Shown here in pieces: positions 17,907 to 26,315 of a DNA stretch of 64,000 nucleotides. The DNA is taken from assembly GCF_005280585.1 (NCBI RefSeq), contig NZ_SZVO01000019.1, positions 116,046 through 180,045 on the forward strand, written 5' to 3'. The translations under genes were made by a program, and so were the position numbers. The first letter of the stretch is position 1. Every line of letters begins with the position of its first letter. The stretch is from Dyadobacter frigoris (GTDB taxonomy: Bacteria > Bacteroidota > Bacteroidia > Cytophagales > Spirosomataceae). Under the pieces are notes generated by a model. The model saw only the letters and a program-made list of their open reading frames with translations. It searched no databases and was not told the origin of the DNA.

Positions 17907-19221
17907 ATTAAAACTTTTTATTGGTTTTGGAATAATAGGATTTTTTAATCCTGTACATGTTGATGCGCAAGTGGCCGATTCATTATTGATCCGCTGTGTA
18001 ACGCATGAGCGGGATATTATCAGAGAAAGGAAAAATCCTGATTATCAGCAATCTAAAATTAAGACAGAAGAAGCAATACAGGAATACTTGAAAAATAACC
18101 GGTCGCAGCTTCGTAAGTCTGCGACCGATGAAATTATAAGAATTCCAATCGTGGTACATGTTGTTTATGATGGTGCAGTTGGTAAAATCGGTGGTGAAAA
18201 CAATCCGAATATATCCGACGAGCAAATCCGTAGCCAGATTGCCGTGCTTAATGAGGATTATCGTCGTAAGTCAGGAACGAACGGCTTCAATACTGATCCT
18301 GTTGGCGTGGATGCCGGTATTGAATTTTATCTGGCAGAATACGATGACAATGGGAAAAGTACAACCGGAATTACAAGAACTCAATACACCGAAAGAAGTC
18401 TTTTTAATCCAATAACGGACGACGATTTGCTTGCCAGTATTGTTTATTGGCCTTCTGACAAATACCTGAATATCTGGATTTGCAGGTTCATAGACAGCTA
18501 TTTGGGTATTTCTCAATTCCCGTCCGTAGTAGGTGTTGACGGATTGTCTACCAAAAATGAAATCTATGAAAAAACAGACGGAGTCATTATTGATTTCCGC
18601 TATTTTGGGCGAAATGGACCCGCAAATACAAGCAAGATTTACAATCTCGGAAGAACCACCACACATGAAATCGGCCACTGGCTTGGTTTAATTCATACCT
18701 GGGGAGATGCATTTTGCGGGGATGATTTTTGTACTGATACACCACCCGCTGAGGGATCGAACCAGACTACCGTCTGCACCGATAAATATTCCAATTGTTC
18801 TGGTTTTAGAACACGGAATATGATTGAGAATTATATGGATTACTCTCCTGATTCGTGTATGAATATTTTTACTGCGGACCAGTTGGCCAGGATGAAAGCA
18901 GTTTTGGCTCTCAGCCCACGAAGGATTAAATTGGTTGAGTCAGCCAAAATTGGCAGGCTGGATCCTTCTGATAATTTACTTGTTGATGTTTTTCCAAATC
19001 CGGCCATTGCAGAAGTTAATGCCAATATTCGTTTTTCTGACTTTCAGAATTTTTCTGTTACACTTTATGATCAGTTGGGAAATGCGCTTCAATACCAGAA
19101 TTTTACAGACGTTTGGAGCCGGAAAATTTCAGTCGACATTAATAAATTTAAAACCGGATTGTATTATTTAAAAGTGACCACCAACAAAGAAACCGTCACA
19201 AAGAGGATCGTAATTAAATGA
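17887..19221 (+). CDS. Secreted M43-family zinc metalloprotease with T9SS type A sorting domain
   Basis: 445 residues from ATG 17887. Signal peptide ends near VHVDAQ. After a propeptide, IPIVVHVVYDGAVGK begins the catalytic domain; TTHEIGHWLGLIHTWG carries the HExxHxxGxxH zinc site and ENYMDYSPDSCMNIFT the Met-turn. This is the cytophagalysin/pappalysin (M43B) family. The last 75 residues, VDVFPNPAIAEVN to TGLYYLKVTTNKETVTKRI, are a type A Por secretion signal. It is expected outside the cell, degrading protein. The start lies inside phoH, suggesting coupled translation. Confidence 0.93.
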   Translation: MKNLRAKLKLFIGFGIIGFFNPVHVDAQVADSLLIRCVTHERDIIRERKNPDYQQSKIKTEEAIQEYLKNNRSQLRKSATDEIIRIPIVVHVVYDGAVGKIGGENNPNISDEQIRSQIAVLNEDYRRKSGTNGFNTDPVGVDAGIEFYLAEYDDNGKSTTGITRTQYTERSLFNPITDDDLLASIVYWPSDKYLNIWICRFIDSYLGISQFPSVVGVDGLSTKNEIYEKTDGVIIDFRYFGRNGPANTSKIYNLGRTTTHEIGHWLGLIHTWGDAFCGDDFCTDTPPAEGSNQTTVCTDKYSNCSGFRTRNMIENYMDYSPDSCMNIFTADQLARMKAVLALSPRRIKLVESAKIGRLDPSDNLLVDVFPNPAIAEVNANIRFSDFQNFSVTLYDQLGNALQYQNFTDVWSRKISVDINKFKTGLYYLKVTTNKETVTKRIVIK

Positions 19222-19230
19222 CAGTGCAGT

Positions 19231-21324
19231 ATGCTGCCACGTGTTCCCTTTGTAAGTTTTGTACTGGTTTTCGTCCTTGGTATTATAGCAGGAGATTTCT
19301 TGATCTCCCGGAATTTATTTGATACTTTTTCAATTTCCTATGTGGAAACGGTTGTGATCCTGGCGATTGCAGCCGTTTCTTTTTTGTTTTATCAAAAGAG
19401 AAATTATTCAGGTTATGGAAAATGTTGTCTGTTTTTTCTATGTGTTTCCGGCATGTTATGCATAGGCTTACGCAATAGTGATCTGAATAAAGACATTGAA
19501 AAACTGACTGTAAATAAATATGATTTTTACGAAGCCGTCGTAAGATCTTTACCCGAAAAACGGCTGAAATCTTTACGGATTGAAGTGTTGATTCAGCGGA
19601 TTTATACCAATAAAAAATGGGTTAGAGTTGATGTTAAAGCACTTTTGAGTATTCCACTTGCTGCTTCCCTGGTGCCTTCTGCTAATGATATTTTGATTGT
19701 GAAAGGAAATGCAGAGCAAACAAAACCACCAATGAATCCGGAAGAATTTGATTACAAAATATATTTGTGGAACAAAGGAATTGTCTGGACTGACTATCTT
19801 CCCGAAGGGTCTTATCAGGTTGTTAAAAACCAAAATATTTCCGGAAACATAAAACTTTGGAGTATACAGATTTCAGAATGGGCGGACCAACAATTCCGGA
19901 CAAATCTCAAAGATGAGAAGTCTTACGGATTAGTAAAAGCAATGCTTCTCGGCCGCCGCGACGATCTCCTCTCTGATCAAATTGACGATTATACAGCTTC
20001 CGGAACAGTTCATATTTTATCCGTTTCCGGTATGCATGTTGCAATTATTTTTATTGTCCTAACCTTTTTGCTGGGCTGGCTCAAAAAGTTAAAAGGTGGG
20101 AAATATCTCTATCTGTCAGTGGTGATTTCACTGCTATGTTTTTACGCTTTGGTTACAGGCCTTCCACCTTCTGTTCAGCGGGCGACGCTTATGTGTATTG
20201 TTTTTGTGCTGGCAGAAGTTTTTAGCAAAAAGAACAATGGCATTAATACACTTGCACTATCTGCTTTTATTATTCTTTTGATTGATCCGCAGGCATTATT
20301 TGATGTTGGTTTTCAACTTTCGTATTTGGCTATGATAGGAATATTTCTGCTGTATAAGCCAATATATTCAATTTGGTCACCATCTGGTAGGCTGCTGAGA
20401 TATTTATGGCAAATTACTGCACTTTCTTTTGCGGCTCAGCTGGCGACATTTCCTCTGAGTTTATATTATTTTCACCAGTTTCCATTTTACTTCTGGCTGG
20501 TAAATCCTTTTGTTATAACGTTTACCAATGGACTTTTACCTGCCGCGCTTTTATTGCTTTTAACATGCCTGGTGCCGTTAACCGCTCTACACTTGATGGT
20601 TGGCTATATCGTAGATTTTCTATCTTACCTGACCAATTTTTCTGTTGCTGTCCCGAAAGCATTACCGGGTTATCTGATAGAGAATTTATATCTGGACAAA
20701 GCTGAGGTTTTGATCCTCTACGCGGCATTATTTATGTTCTGGTTTGCTTATAACTCACGGGAATTCGAAAGGCTGAAATACGGTGTTTTACTTATTTTAA
20801 TATTCATAGTTTATTCCTCTTCCATAAGCATTCAGACTTACGTCAGCCCAAAAGGAATGATACACGCAGTTCCAAAACATGCCGTGATGAGTTTTAGAGA
20901 AAGAAATAAAATGTATATTGCTTCGGATAAAGCATTTGAAACAGATACAAATGCGTACAAGTTTTATATTAAAAATTATGCTGTAAGTGAGGGAGTTAAA
21001 GATATTATTTTCCTGAAAAATGGTATAATCAGTCGGACTGAAAATCTATCAATACGACATCTTGATTCTGGTGATTTATTTTCATGGCGTGGAAAAATAA
21101 TTTATAAGGGAAATTATATTCCAACGAATTCAGCCATTGATTATGAGTTTATTATTTCACCGCGTTATCCAAAAATAAAAATAGTTCAGGCACATCTGAA
21201 CACCATTTTTCTACTAAGCGGAGAAATAAAAAAGAAGACACAAGAACGGTGGACGGATCTAATTTCAAAAGGAAATCACCACGCTCATAATCTTCTTTCT
21301 GAGGGCTCAATCTTATTGCCTTGA
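19231..21324 (+). CDS. comEC: ComEC/Rec2 family DNA uptake channel protein
   Basis: 697 residues, polytopic membrane protein. An N-terminal pair of helices (1-70) precedes a periplasmic OB-like DUF4131 region (NPEEFDYKIYLWNKGI). The competence domain carries LGRRDDLLSDQIDDYTASG and HILSVSGMHVAIIFIVLTF. The C-terminal metallo-beta-lactamase-like domain of Gram-positive ComEC is absent, as usual in Bacteroidota. It would transport single-stranded DNA across the inner membrane. It starts 10 bases after the protease gene, and its last codons overlap the convergent DUF922 gene by 12 bases. Confidence 0.93.
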   Translation: MLPRVPFVSFVLVFVLGIIAGDFLISRNLFDTFSISYVETVVILAIAAVSFLFYQKRNYSGYGKCCLFFLCVSGMLCIGLRNSDLNKDIEKLTVNKYDFYEAVVRSLPEKRLKSLRIEVLIQRIYTNKKWVRVDVKALLSIPLAASLVPSANDILIVKGNAEQTKPPMNPEEFDYKIYLWNKGIVWTDYLPEGSYQVVKNQNISGNIKLWSIQISEWADQQFRTNLKDEKSYGLVKAMLLGRRDDLLSDQIDDYTASGTVHILSVSGMHVAIIFIVLTFLLGWLKKLKGGKYLYLSVVISLLCFYALVTGLPPSVQRATLMCIVFVLAEVFSKKNNGINTLALSAFIILLIDPQALFDVGFQLSYLAMIGIFLLYKPIYSIWSPSGRLLRYLWQITALSFAAQLATFPLSLYYFHQFPFYFWLVNPFVITFTNGLLPAALLLLLTCLVPLTALHLMVGYIVDFLSYLTNFSVAVPKALPGYLIENLYLDKAEVLILYAALFMFWFAYNSREFERLKYGVLLILIFIVYSSSISIQTYVSPKGMIHAVPKHAVMSFRERNKMYIASDKAFETDTNAYKFYIKNYAVSEGVKDIIFLKNGIISRTENLSIRHLDSGDLFSWRGKIIYKGNYIPTNSAIDYEFIISPRYPKIKIVQAHLNTIFLLSGEIKKKTQERWTDLISKGNHHAHNLLSEGSILLP

Positions 21325-22398
21325 ATAAATATCCAGAATTTCTTTCGAAATTTTTCTATCCCAGGCCGCCTGTTCACCGGCATTTAATCCATGACCTGTG
21401 GCATTATCATACGCTTCCTGTTCGGTATTCATTTCACGGAAAGCTTCCAGAAACTGATACTGAATTTCGCTGTCGTAATCTTCTATGGTAAGCTCCGCAG
21501 CTTCAAGCCGTTTTTTAAAACGTTCAACAACAATTCTGGTAATGTCAAAATGCAGCTGCTCATGACGTAAAGTTCCTGCGTTTTTAGCTTCTGCCAGCCC
21601 CCAGGACATACTTTTAACCATAAAAGTTTTTAAATCAAGCTGTAAAACGATATCATTATCTTTTGGATAGGAGTGCCCTTCATACGCAAAACTGGTAAAA
21701 ACAGCAGCAGCATAGCGGCTTCCGGGCCTGTTTTTCTGTCCCTGGAAATCGCTCCAAACCAGTGGTCGGCGTATACTGTAAAAAACCGTATCTGATTTGT
21801 CAGTGGATGTTATTTCATTAAAAACCAGTTTCAGATTTTTCGCAAGAACAGGATTTTTTCCGGTATTGGTAACCATCCATTTCTGAAAATGTATTAAAGC
21901 CGGATCCAGTAATTGTTTTATCAGTTTGGGGTAATCAAAATCCTTTTCCGGGCGGGTATAGACAGCGGAAGTCTGGTAATTGGTTAATTCAACAGGAACC
22001 GTATTTCGGTAATATCTGAAAGTCACTTCCAGTTTTATATCACCTGTCACTTTGTTGGGGCCGGTACGTTTCTCACTGATCTGAAAATCTTTTACAGAAA
22101 TATAGAGCGGTAAAAAATCATCATTTCTTTTTGGAGCCGAATAGGACCAATAAGACAAAAGTTCTTTTTCAACGGTATTGCCCAAAGAAACAGGCTTTTC
22201 TTTTCCAAAAACAATCAATTTTCCAATACCTGCTCCTTTTATTTTTCTCTTATCTTCGACATTTTGAACAAAAAATTTGTTCGTTCTGATAACGGACGAT
22301 GCATCTTTTGGGAGTGCAATAATTTCAGGGTCATTTTGGGCAAATGACAGTAATGATGATGAAATAAAAAGGATCATCGGCAGGATACTTTTAAGCAT
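21313..22398 (-). CDS. Secreted DUF922 protein, putative metallopeptidase
   Basis: About 361 residues from ATG 22398 (an upstream in-frame ATG at 22428 would run into the divergent gene). Signal peptide ends LLSFAQ. The C-terminal half contains LVWSDFQGQKNRPGSRYAA and the zinc-site-like RHEQLHFDIT (HExxH), as expected for DUF922, a family suggested to contain zinc proteases. EAFREMNTEQEAYD follows. The role is unknown; the protein is probably periplasmic. Catalytic activity is inferred from the HExxH motif only. Confidence 0.8.
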   Translation of the reverse strand: MLKSILPMILFISSSLLSFAQNDPEIIALPKDASSVIRTNKFFVQNVEDKRKIKGAGIGKLIVFGKEKPVSLGNTVEKELLSYWSYSAPKRNDDFLPLYISVKDFQISEKRTGPNKVTGDIKLEVTFRYYRNTVPVELTNYQTSAVYTRPEKDFDYPKLIKQLLDPALIHFQKWMVTNTGKNPVLAKNLKLVFNEITSTDKSDTVFYSIRRPLVWSDFQGQKNRPGSRYAAAVFTSFAYEGHSYPKDNDIVLQLDLKTFMVKSMSWGLAEAKNAGTLRHEQLHFDITRIVVERFKKRLEAAELTIEDYDSEIQYQFLEAFREMNTEQEAYDNATGHGLNAGEQAAWDRKISKEILDIYSRQ

Positions 22399-22470
22399 AT
22401 TTGCCAATCTATATTGAATCCAATTCATGCTTTATTTAAGTTTGCAGGTAATTTTAAGTTTAAAAATCGA

Positions 22471-22944
22471 ATGAGTTTAGACATAACGAAAATCAGGCCG
22501 GAATTTGATGATATATTTATGGAGCTGGCTAAAAATTTAGCACAACGCTCTCATTGTATAAAAGCTCAGGTTGGCGCGGTACTGACAAAAGATACGCGGA
22601 TTATTTCAATTGGTTACAACGGACCACCGGCCGGAACCCACAATTGTGACGAAGAATTCCCGGAAGCAGGTTGTCCCCGTGATGCAAAAGGAAGTTGTTC
22701 GCTGGCACTTCACGCAGAACAAAATGCAATTCTTTTCGCCGTGAAAAATGGCTCAAACATCGAAGGTGCAACACTTTTTGTCACCTTGGCACCGTGTATC
22801 GCATGCGCCAGGGTAATTTATACAATGAAAATAAGTAAGGTAATCTTTCTGCACTCGTACGCAGCGTACAAGGGTATTGGAAAAGAAGAAGGTGTTGAGT
22901 TTTTAAGAACTTTTGGCGTGGAAGTCGAACAATACTTCAAGTAA
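22471..22944 (+). CDS. dCMP deaminase family protein (ComEB-like)
   Basis: 157 residues from ATG 22471. The zinc site is complete: SLALHAEQNAILFA gives His and the catalytic Glu, and TLAPCIACARVIY gives the two Cys ligands. IKAQVGAVLTKDTRIISIGY and NGPPAGTHNCDEEF are typical of dCMP deaminases of the ComEB type. It converts dCMP to dUMP for thymidylate synthesis. It lies near comEC, recalling the comEB-comEC order of Bacillus, but here an antisense gene separates them. Confidence 0.93.
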   Translation: MSLDITKIRPEFDDIFMELAKNLAQRSHCIKAQVGAVLTKDTRIISIGYNGPPAGTHNCDEEFPEAGCPRDAKGSCSLALHAEQNAILFAVKNGSNIEGATLFVTLAPCIACARVIYTMKISKVIFLHSYAAYKGIGKEEGVEFLRTFGVEVEQYFK

Positions 22945-22954
22945 TGATCAATTA

Positions 22955-23016
22955 TTAATGATTAATTGTTAATGAGCCACTAACACTAACACTAACCATT
23001 AATAATTAATCATTAA
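22955..23016. repeat. AT-rich inverted repeat with CACTAA direct repeats in the loop
   Basis: Arms at 22955-22974 (TTAATGATTAATTGTTAATG) and 22997-23016 match in 19 of 20 positions. The loop 22978-22996 holds three tandem CACTAA units. It sits between the convergent deaminase and SlyD-like genes, so it may act as a weak bidirectional terminator. Confidence 0.7.
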
Positions 23017-23022
23017 CCATTA

Positions 23023-23535
23023 TCAGTGGTGATGTCCGCCTTCGCCGTGAACGTGTCCGTGGCTAATTTCTTCATTAGTAGCAGGACGGATTGAAAGAAT
23101 TGAACCTGCAAAGTGCATTTCTTTTCCAGCCAACGGATGGTTGAAATTCATCACAACAACATCATCTTTCACTTCAACAACTTGTCCGTGCATCCGTTCG
23201 CCGTCTTCATTGGTCATAGGAACGATATTTCCGATTTCCAGAAGTTCATCCTGATCGATATCATCCGACTGGAAAACAGCCTTTGGTAATTCAACGATTG
23301 CTTCCGGATCAAATTCGCCGTAACCTTCTTCCGGAGCCACTGTGAAGTCGAAGGTATCGCCAACAGCAAGTCCTTCAATTTTGCCTTCAAAGCCTTCCGG
23401 AAGCCCGCTGATGCCCTGGATGAAATACATCGGATCTTCTTCCGTTACTACTTCTACGATATCCATTTCGCCGTCGTTGTCAGGAATTCTAAGGCTATAT
23501 ATGAGTGCTACAACATTATTCTTTTCGACTTTCAT
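23023..23535 (-). CDS. FKBP-type peptidyl-prolyl isomerase, SlyD-like
   Basis: 170 residues. The split FKBP fold is seen as KNNVVALIYSLRI at the start, FIQGISGLPEGFEGKIEGL before the insert-in-flap chaperone domain (GDTFDFTVAPEEGYGEFDPE), and VVVMNFNHPLAGKEMHF after it. The tail HGHVHGEGGHHH is a histidine-rich metal-binding end, as in SlyD, which delivers nickel for hydrogenase maturation in E. coli. No nickel enzyme is nearby. Cytoplasmic, no signal peptide. Confidence 0.92.
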   Translation of the reverse strand: MKVEKNNVVALIYSLRIPDNDGEMDIVEVVTEEDPMYFIQGISGLPEGFEGKIEGLAVGDTFDFTVAPEEGYGEFDPEAIVELPKAVFQSDDIDQDELLEIGNIVPMTNEDGERMHGQVVEVKDDVVVMNFNHPLAGKEMHFAGSILSIRPATNEEISHGHVHGEGGHHH

Positions 23536-23634
23536 TTGCTTGTTTGGTTAAAATATTGGTTGTTGTAAAATAATTGTTCCATGTTGAAATAGGAAAAACA
23601 AACGTACGGGAATTTTGCCAAAATGTCTTTTTTT

Positions 23635-24237
23635 ATGAATTTTTTAGCGCATTTATTGCTTTCCGGGGAGAATGAGGAGGTTATAACAGGTAATTATGTC
23701 GGGGATTTTATAAAAGGCAGATTGTCCGGGGAAAAAATTACGGGTTGGAGTGCTGATTATCTGCTTGGTTTAAAATTACATCGCCATATTGACATGTACA
23801 CCGATGAGCACCCTACCGTTCGGGAAGCGAAAAGAATGGCTGCAAAAGTTTTGGGGAAAACGGCCGGAATAGCAACGGATATTTATTTCGATTATTTTTT
23901 AGCCAAATATTTTTACCAATTTTGCGACGAGTCGTTGAAATCATACAGCGATCGTATGTATCGGATCATTGAAAATAATGACAGATTAATTCCTGAACAT
24001 ATGAAATCTATGGTAAGAACTATGATTCGTCAGGACTGGCTTAATACTTACGAAACGCTGGAAGGGATAAGAATCACATTTAGCCGTTTGTCCGGACGCG
24101 CCGATTTTCTGGATGTATTGGTATTGGCTGAAGGCGATCTGGCTGAAAACGAAGCATTTTATCATGACAAATTCAATATCTTTTTCCCTCAGTTGCAGGC
24201 AGAGGCGGCGAGATTTATTCAAGAAAACCAAGCGTAG
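23635..24237 (+). CDS. AcpH-like acyl carrier protein phosphodiesterase (DUF479)
   Basis: 200 residues from ATG 23635; the frame also allows ATG 23623, but MNFLAHLLLS is the standard family N-terminus. The blocks GNYVGDFIKGRL, GLKLHRHIDMYTDEHP and ATDIYFDYFLAKYF supply the His and Asp residues of the HD-like metal site. E. coli AcpH removes 4'-phosphopantetheine from acyl carrier protein. The activity here is inferred from family. Confidence 0.88.
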   Translation: MNFLAHLLLSGENEEVITGNYVGDFIKGRLSGEKITGWSADYLLGLKLHRHIDMYTDEHPTVREAKRMAAKVLGKTAGIATDIYFDYFLAKYFYQFCDESLKSYSDRMYRIIENNDRLIPEHMKSMVRTMIRQDWLNTYETLEGIRITFSRLSGRADFLDVLVLAEGDLAENEAFYHDKFNIFFPQLQAEAARFIQENQA

Positions 24238-24283
24238 AGTACCGCGTTTAAATTATACTATTTTCAAATTTTAGATTAAAAAA

Positions 24284-25303
24284 ATGGCTCAAACGCCTGA
24301 TATTGTTCTTAAAGAAATTAAAGCCAAGAAGTTCAAACCTGTATACTTTCTTTACGGAGACGAACCTTTTTATATTGATGCCATTTCAGATGCGCTTGAA
24401 GCGCGTGTGGTATCTGAGTCAGAAAAAGGCTTTAATCAATTCGTTTTGTATGGAAAGGACACGGACGTGGCCGGGGTGATTGGTTATGCCCGTCGATATC
24501 CTTTTATGTCTGAACGTCAGCTGATTATTGTAAAAGATGCGAATAAACTTGGCGGAATTGAGCAGAAAGATTACCAGGCGAGACTAGAAGATTATGCTTT
24601 AAACCCGCTCCATAGTACCGTGTTGGTTTTATGTTTTCATGCCAATGCGGATGAGCGTAAAACTTTCGTGAAGGCATTTAATACGCATGGTTATGTGGTG
24701 CAGTCCAAAAAGATGTACGACAATAAATTGCCGGATTGGGTTGCATCGTATTGCCAGGGTGAAGGCGTGAAAATAAGCCCCAAGGCAGTACAAATGATGG
24801 TGGATAATATTGGAAACGACCTGAAAAGATTAACCAATGAGATCCGCAAAATCATGGTCAATCTTCGTGTTGATCAGGGAATTGATGCCGAAGTTGTCGA
24901 ACGCTTTGTCGGAATCAGTAAGGAATATAACGTTTTTGAATTTCAAAAGGCTTTGCTGATGCGTGATGTTATCAAAGCTAACAGGATCGCATCTCATTTT
25001 TCTGCTAATCCGAAAGACAATCCGCTGGCTCCTGTTCTAATTATTCTTTTTGGCTTTTTTTCCAAGGTTCTTCTGGTACATGTAAGTCAGGATAAATCTG
25101 AAAAGGGTTTGGCCGCGGCGCTGAGCGTTAATCCGTTTTTTGTGAAAGATTATTCACTGGCGGCAAGGAATTATCCCTTACCAAAGGTCGCTCATATTAT
25201 ACATTATCTGCGTGAATGTGATGCGCGGATGAAAGGACTTGATGGTGTGAGTACACCAGAAGGAGAATTATTAAAAGAACTGGTTTTTAAAATAGTTCAT
25301 TGA
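24284..25303 (+). CDS. holA: DNA polymerase III delta subunit
   Basis: 339 residues. FKPVYFLYGDEPFYIDAISD opens the AAA-like domain 1. FMSERQLIIVKDANKL, LPDWVASYCQGEGVKISPKA and IGNDLKRLTNEIRKIMVN follow, then the C-terminal collar domain (FVGISKEYNVFEFQKALLMRD). Delta opens the beta clamp during loading. The length is normal. It is followed directly by the truncated acetyltransferase gene. Confidence 0.94.
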   Translation: MAQTPDIVLKEIKAKKFKPVYFLYGDEPFYIDAISDALEARVVSESEKGFNQFVLYGKDTDVAGVIGYARRYPFMSERQLIIVKDANKLGGIEQKDYQARLEDYALNPLHSTVLVLCFHANADERKTFVKAFNTHGYVVQSKKMYDNKLPDWVASYCQGEGVKISPKAVQMMVDNIGNDLKRLTNEIRKIMVNLRVDQGIDAEVVERFVGISKEYNVFEFQKALLMRDVIKANRIASHFSANPKDNPLAPVLIILFGFFSKVLLVHVSQDKSEKGLAAALSVNPFFVKDYSLAARNYPLPKVAHIIHYLRECDARMKGLDGVSTPEGELLKELVFKIVH

Positions 25304-25358
25304 TAATATCCTACAAATCTAACGATGATAGTTTATCTTACTTTGATAGTTATTGTGA

Positions 25359-25496
25359 ATGAGTAAATTGAATACAGAATTACAAAAAATGCTTGCCGGT
25401 GAGTTGTACGATGCTTCGGATGCAGCATTGCTGCAAATGCGTATTACGGGACGTCAGATTTTTACCAAATACAACCTATCAAGATATATATTCTAA
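25359..25496 (+). pseudogene. Truncated maltose/sugar O-acetyltransferase gene (first 45 codons)
   Basis: ATG 25359 to TAA 25494-25496 encodes only 45 residues containing QKMLAGELYDASDAALL, the maltose acetyltransferase N-terminal domain. Intact members have about 185 residues with a left-handed beta-helix. After FTKYN the frame runs into LSRYIF and a stop that overlaps the end of the convergent oxygenase gene. The 3' three quarters have been lost by deletion or replacement. A short peptide could still be made, but the catalytic domain is gone. Confidence 0.8.
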
Positions 25497-26203
25497 CTCA
25501 GTGCATCATGAAAAATGATGCCTAATGTGCAGCGGTTTCCTTCATGAACCTCACTTACGCCATGTTTCATATTTGCCCTGTAATAACCTTTACTTCCTTT
25601 TACGGGGCGATAATTTGTAGTGAAAATCAAAATGTCTCCCTTTTTGGGTTTCAAAACAATAGCTTTTGATTGTGCTCTCAGTGTTTGCTGAATAAGTACA
25701 AATTCACCGCCCTTGTAATCAACCTCCGGTTCGTTGAGAAAGAGTACAAGCTGCATTGGGAAAAATATTTCTCCATATAAATCCTGATGTAATGTATTAA
25801 AACCACCTTTGCCGTATTTGAGAATAAGAACAGTCGGCTTTGTCTGGTTATTATCGTGACAGAGTTTTTGCAGTTCAGAAAATGAATCGGGGAAAGTTTT
25901 GTCAATATGCAATACCTGCATCCATTTGTTGGCAATGAGAGCCAGTTTTGGATAAATACCTTCACGAATGCTTTGTATGAGCTCAGGAAGTGGATATTGA
26001 AAATATTTATATTCTCCCAGCCCAAAGCGGTAACGTTCCATGAGAATGGTTTTTCGGTAAAAAGCTGCCTTGCCGTAGTCCTGAATTAATTGATTACATG
26101 CATCATCATTTACTATTTTTGGCAGCAGACAATAACCGGTTTCGTGCATCTTTTCGGTAACGGTATCCCAATCAATTGTTTCTAAATTTTTATAATCAGC
26201 CAT
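25493..26203 (-). CDS. 2OG-Fe(II) oxygenase family protein
   Basis: 236 residues from ATG 26203. The frame is open to 26374, but that part covers the neighbouring terminator. The iron site is visible: LHQDLYG gives HxD, MKHGVSEV the distal His and GNRCTLGIIFHD the Arg that binds 2-oxoglutarate. EVDYKGGEFVLIQQTLRAQS and LKPKKGDILIFTTNYRPVKG are typical of the prolyl-4-hydroxylase-like branch. The substrate is unknown. It lies downstream of the ABC exporter gene, separated by a strong hairpin. Confidence 0.88.
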   Translation of the reverse strand: MADYKNLETIDWDTVTEKMHETGYCLLPKIVNDDACNQLIQDYGKAAFYRKTILMERYRFGLGEYKYFQYPLPELIQSIREGIYPKLALIANKWMQVLHIDKTFPDSFSELQKLCHDNNQTKPTVLILKYGKGGFNTLHQDLYGEIFFPMQLVLFLNEPEVDYKGGEFVLIQQTLRAQSKAIVLKPKKGDILIFTTNYRPVKGSKGYYRANMKHGVSEVHEGNRCTLGIIFHDALS

Positions 26204-26253
26204 TTTTAGATTTTGTTTTTGACAGGACAAAAATATTAAACCCCTGAAAGCTG

Positions 26254-26295
26254 AAAAACCTGAATCTTGCTCAGTTGAGCAGGATTCAGGTTTTT
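26254..26295 (-). terminator. Intrinsic terminator of the ABC exporter gene
   Basis: Stem built on AACCTGAATC-TGCTC/GAGCA-GATTCAGGTT with one mismatch and a 4-nt loop, flanked by A5 and T5. It begins 20 bases beyond the stop codon of the exporter gene on the minus strand. Confidence 0.88.
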
Positions 26296-26315
26296 CAATG
26301 TGAAATTTTCCCGTT

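Noticed and set aside
22978..22996. Short CACTAA tandem repeats as a CRISPR or satellite array
   Set aside because: Only three 6-bp units without spacers; part of a hairpin loop.
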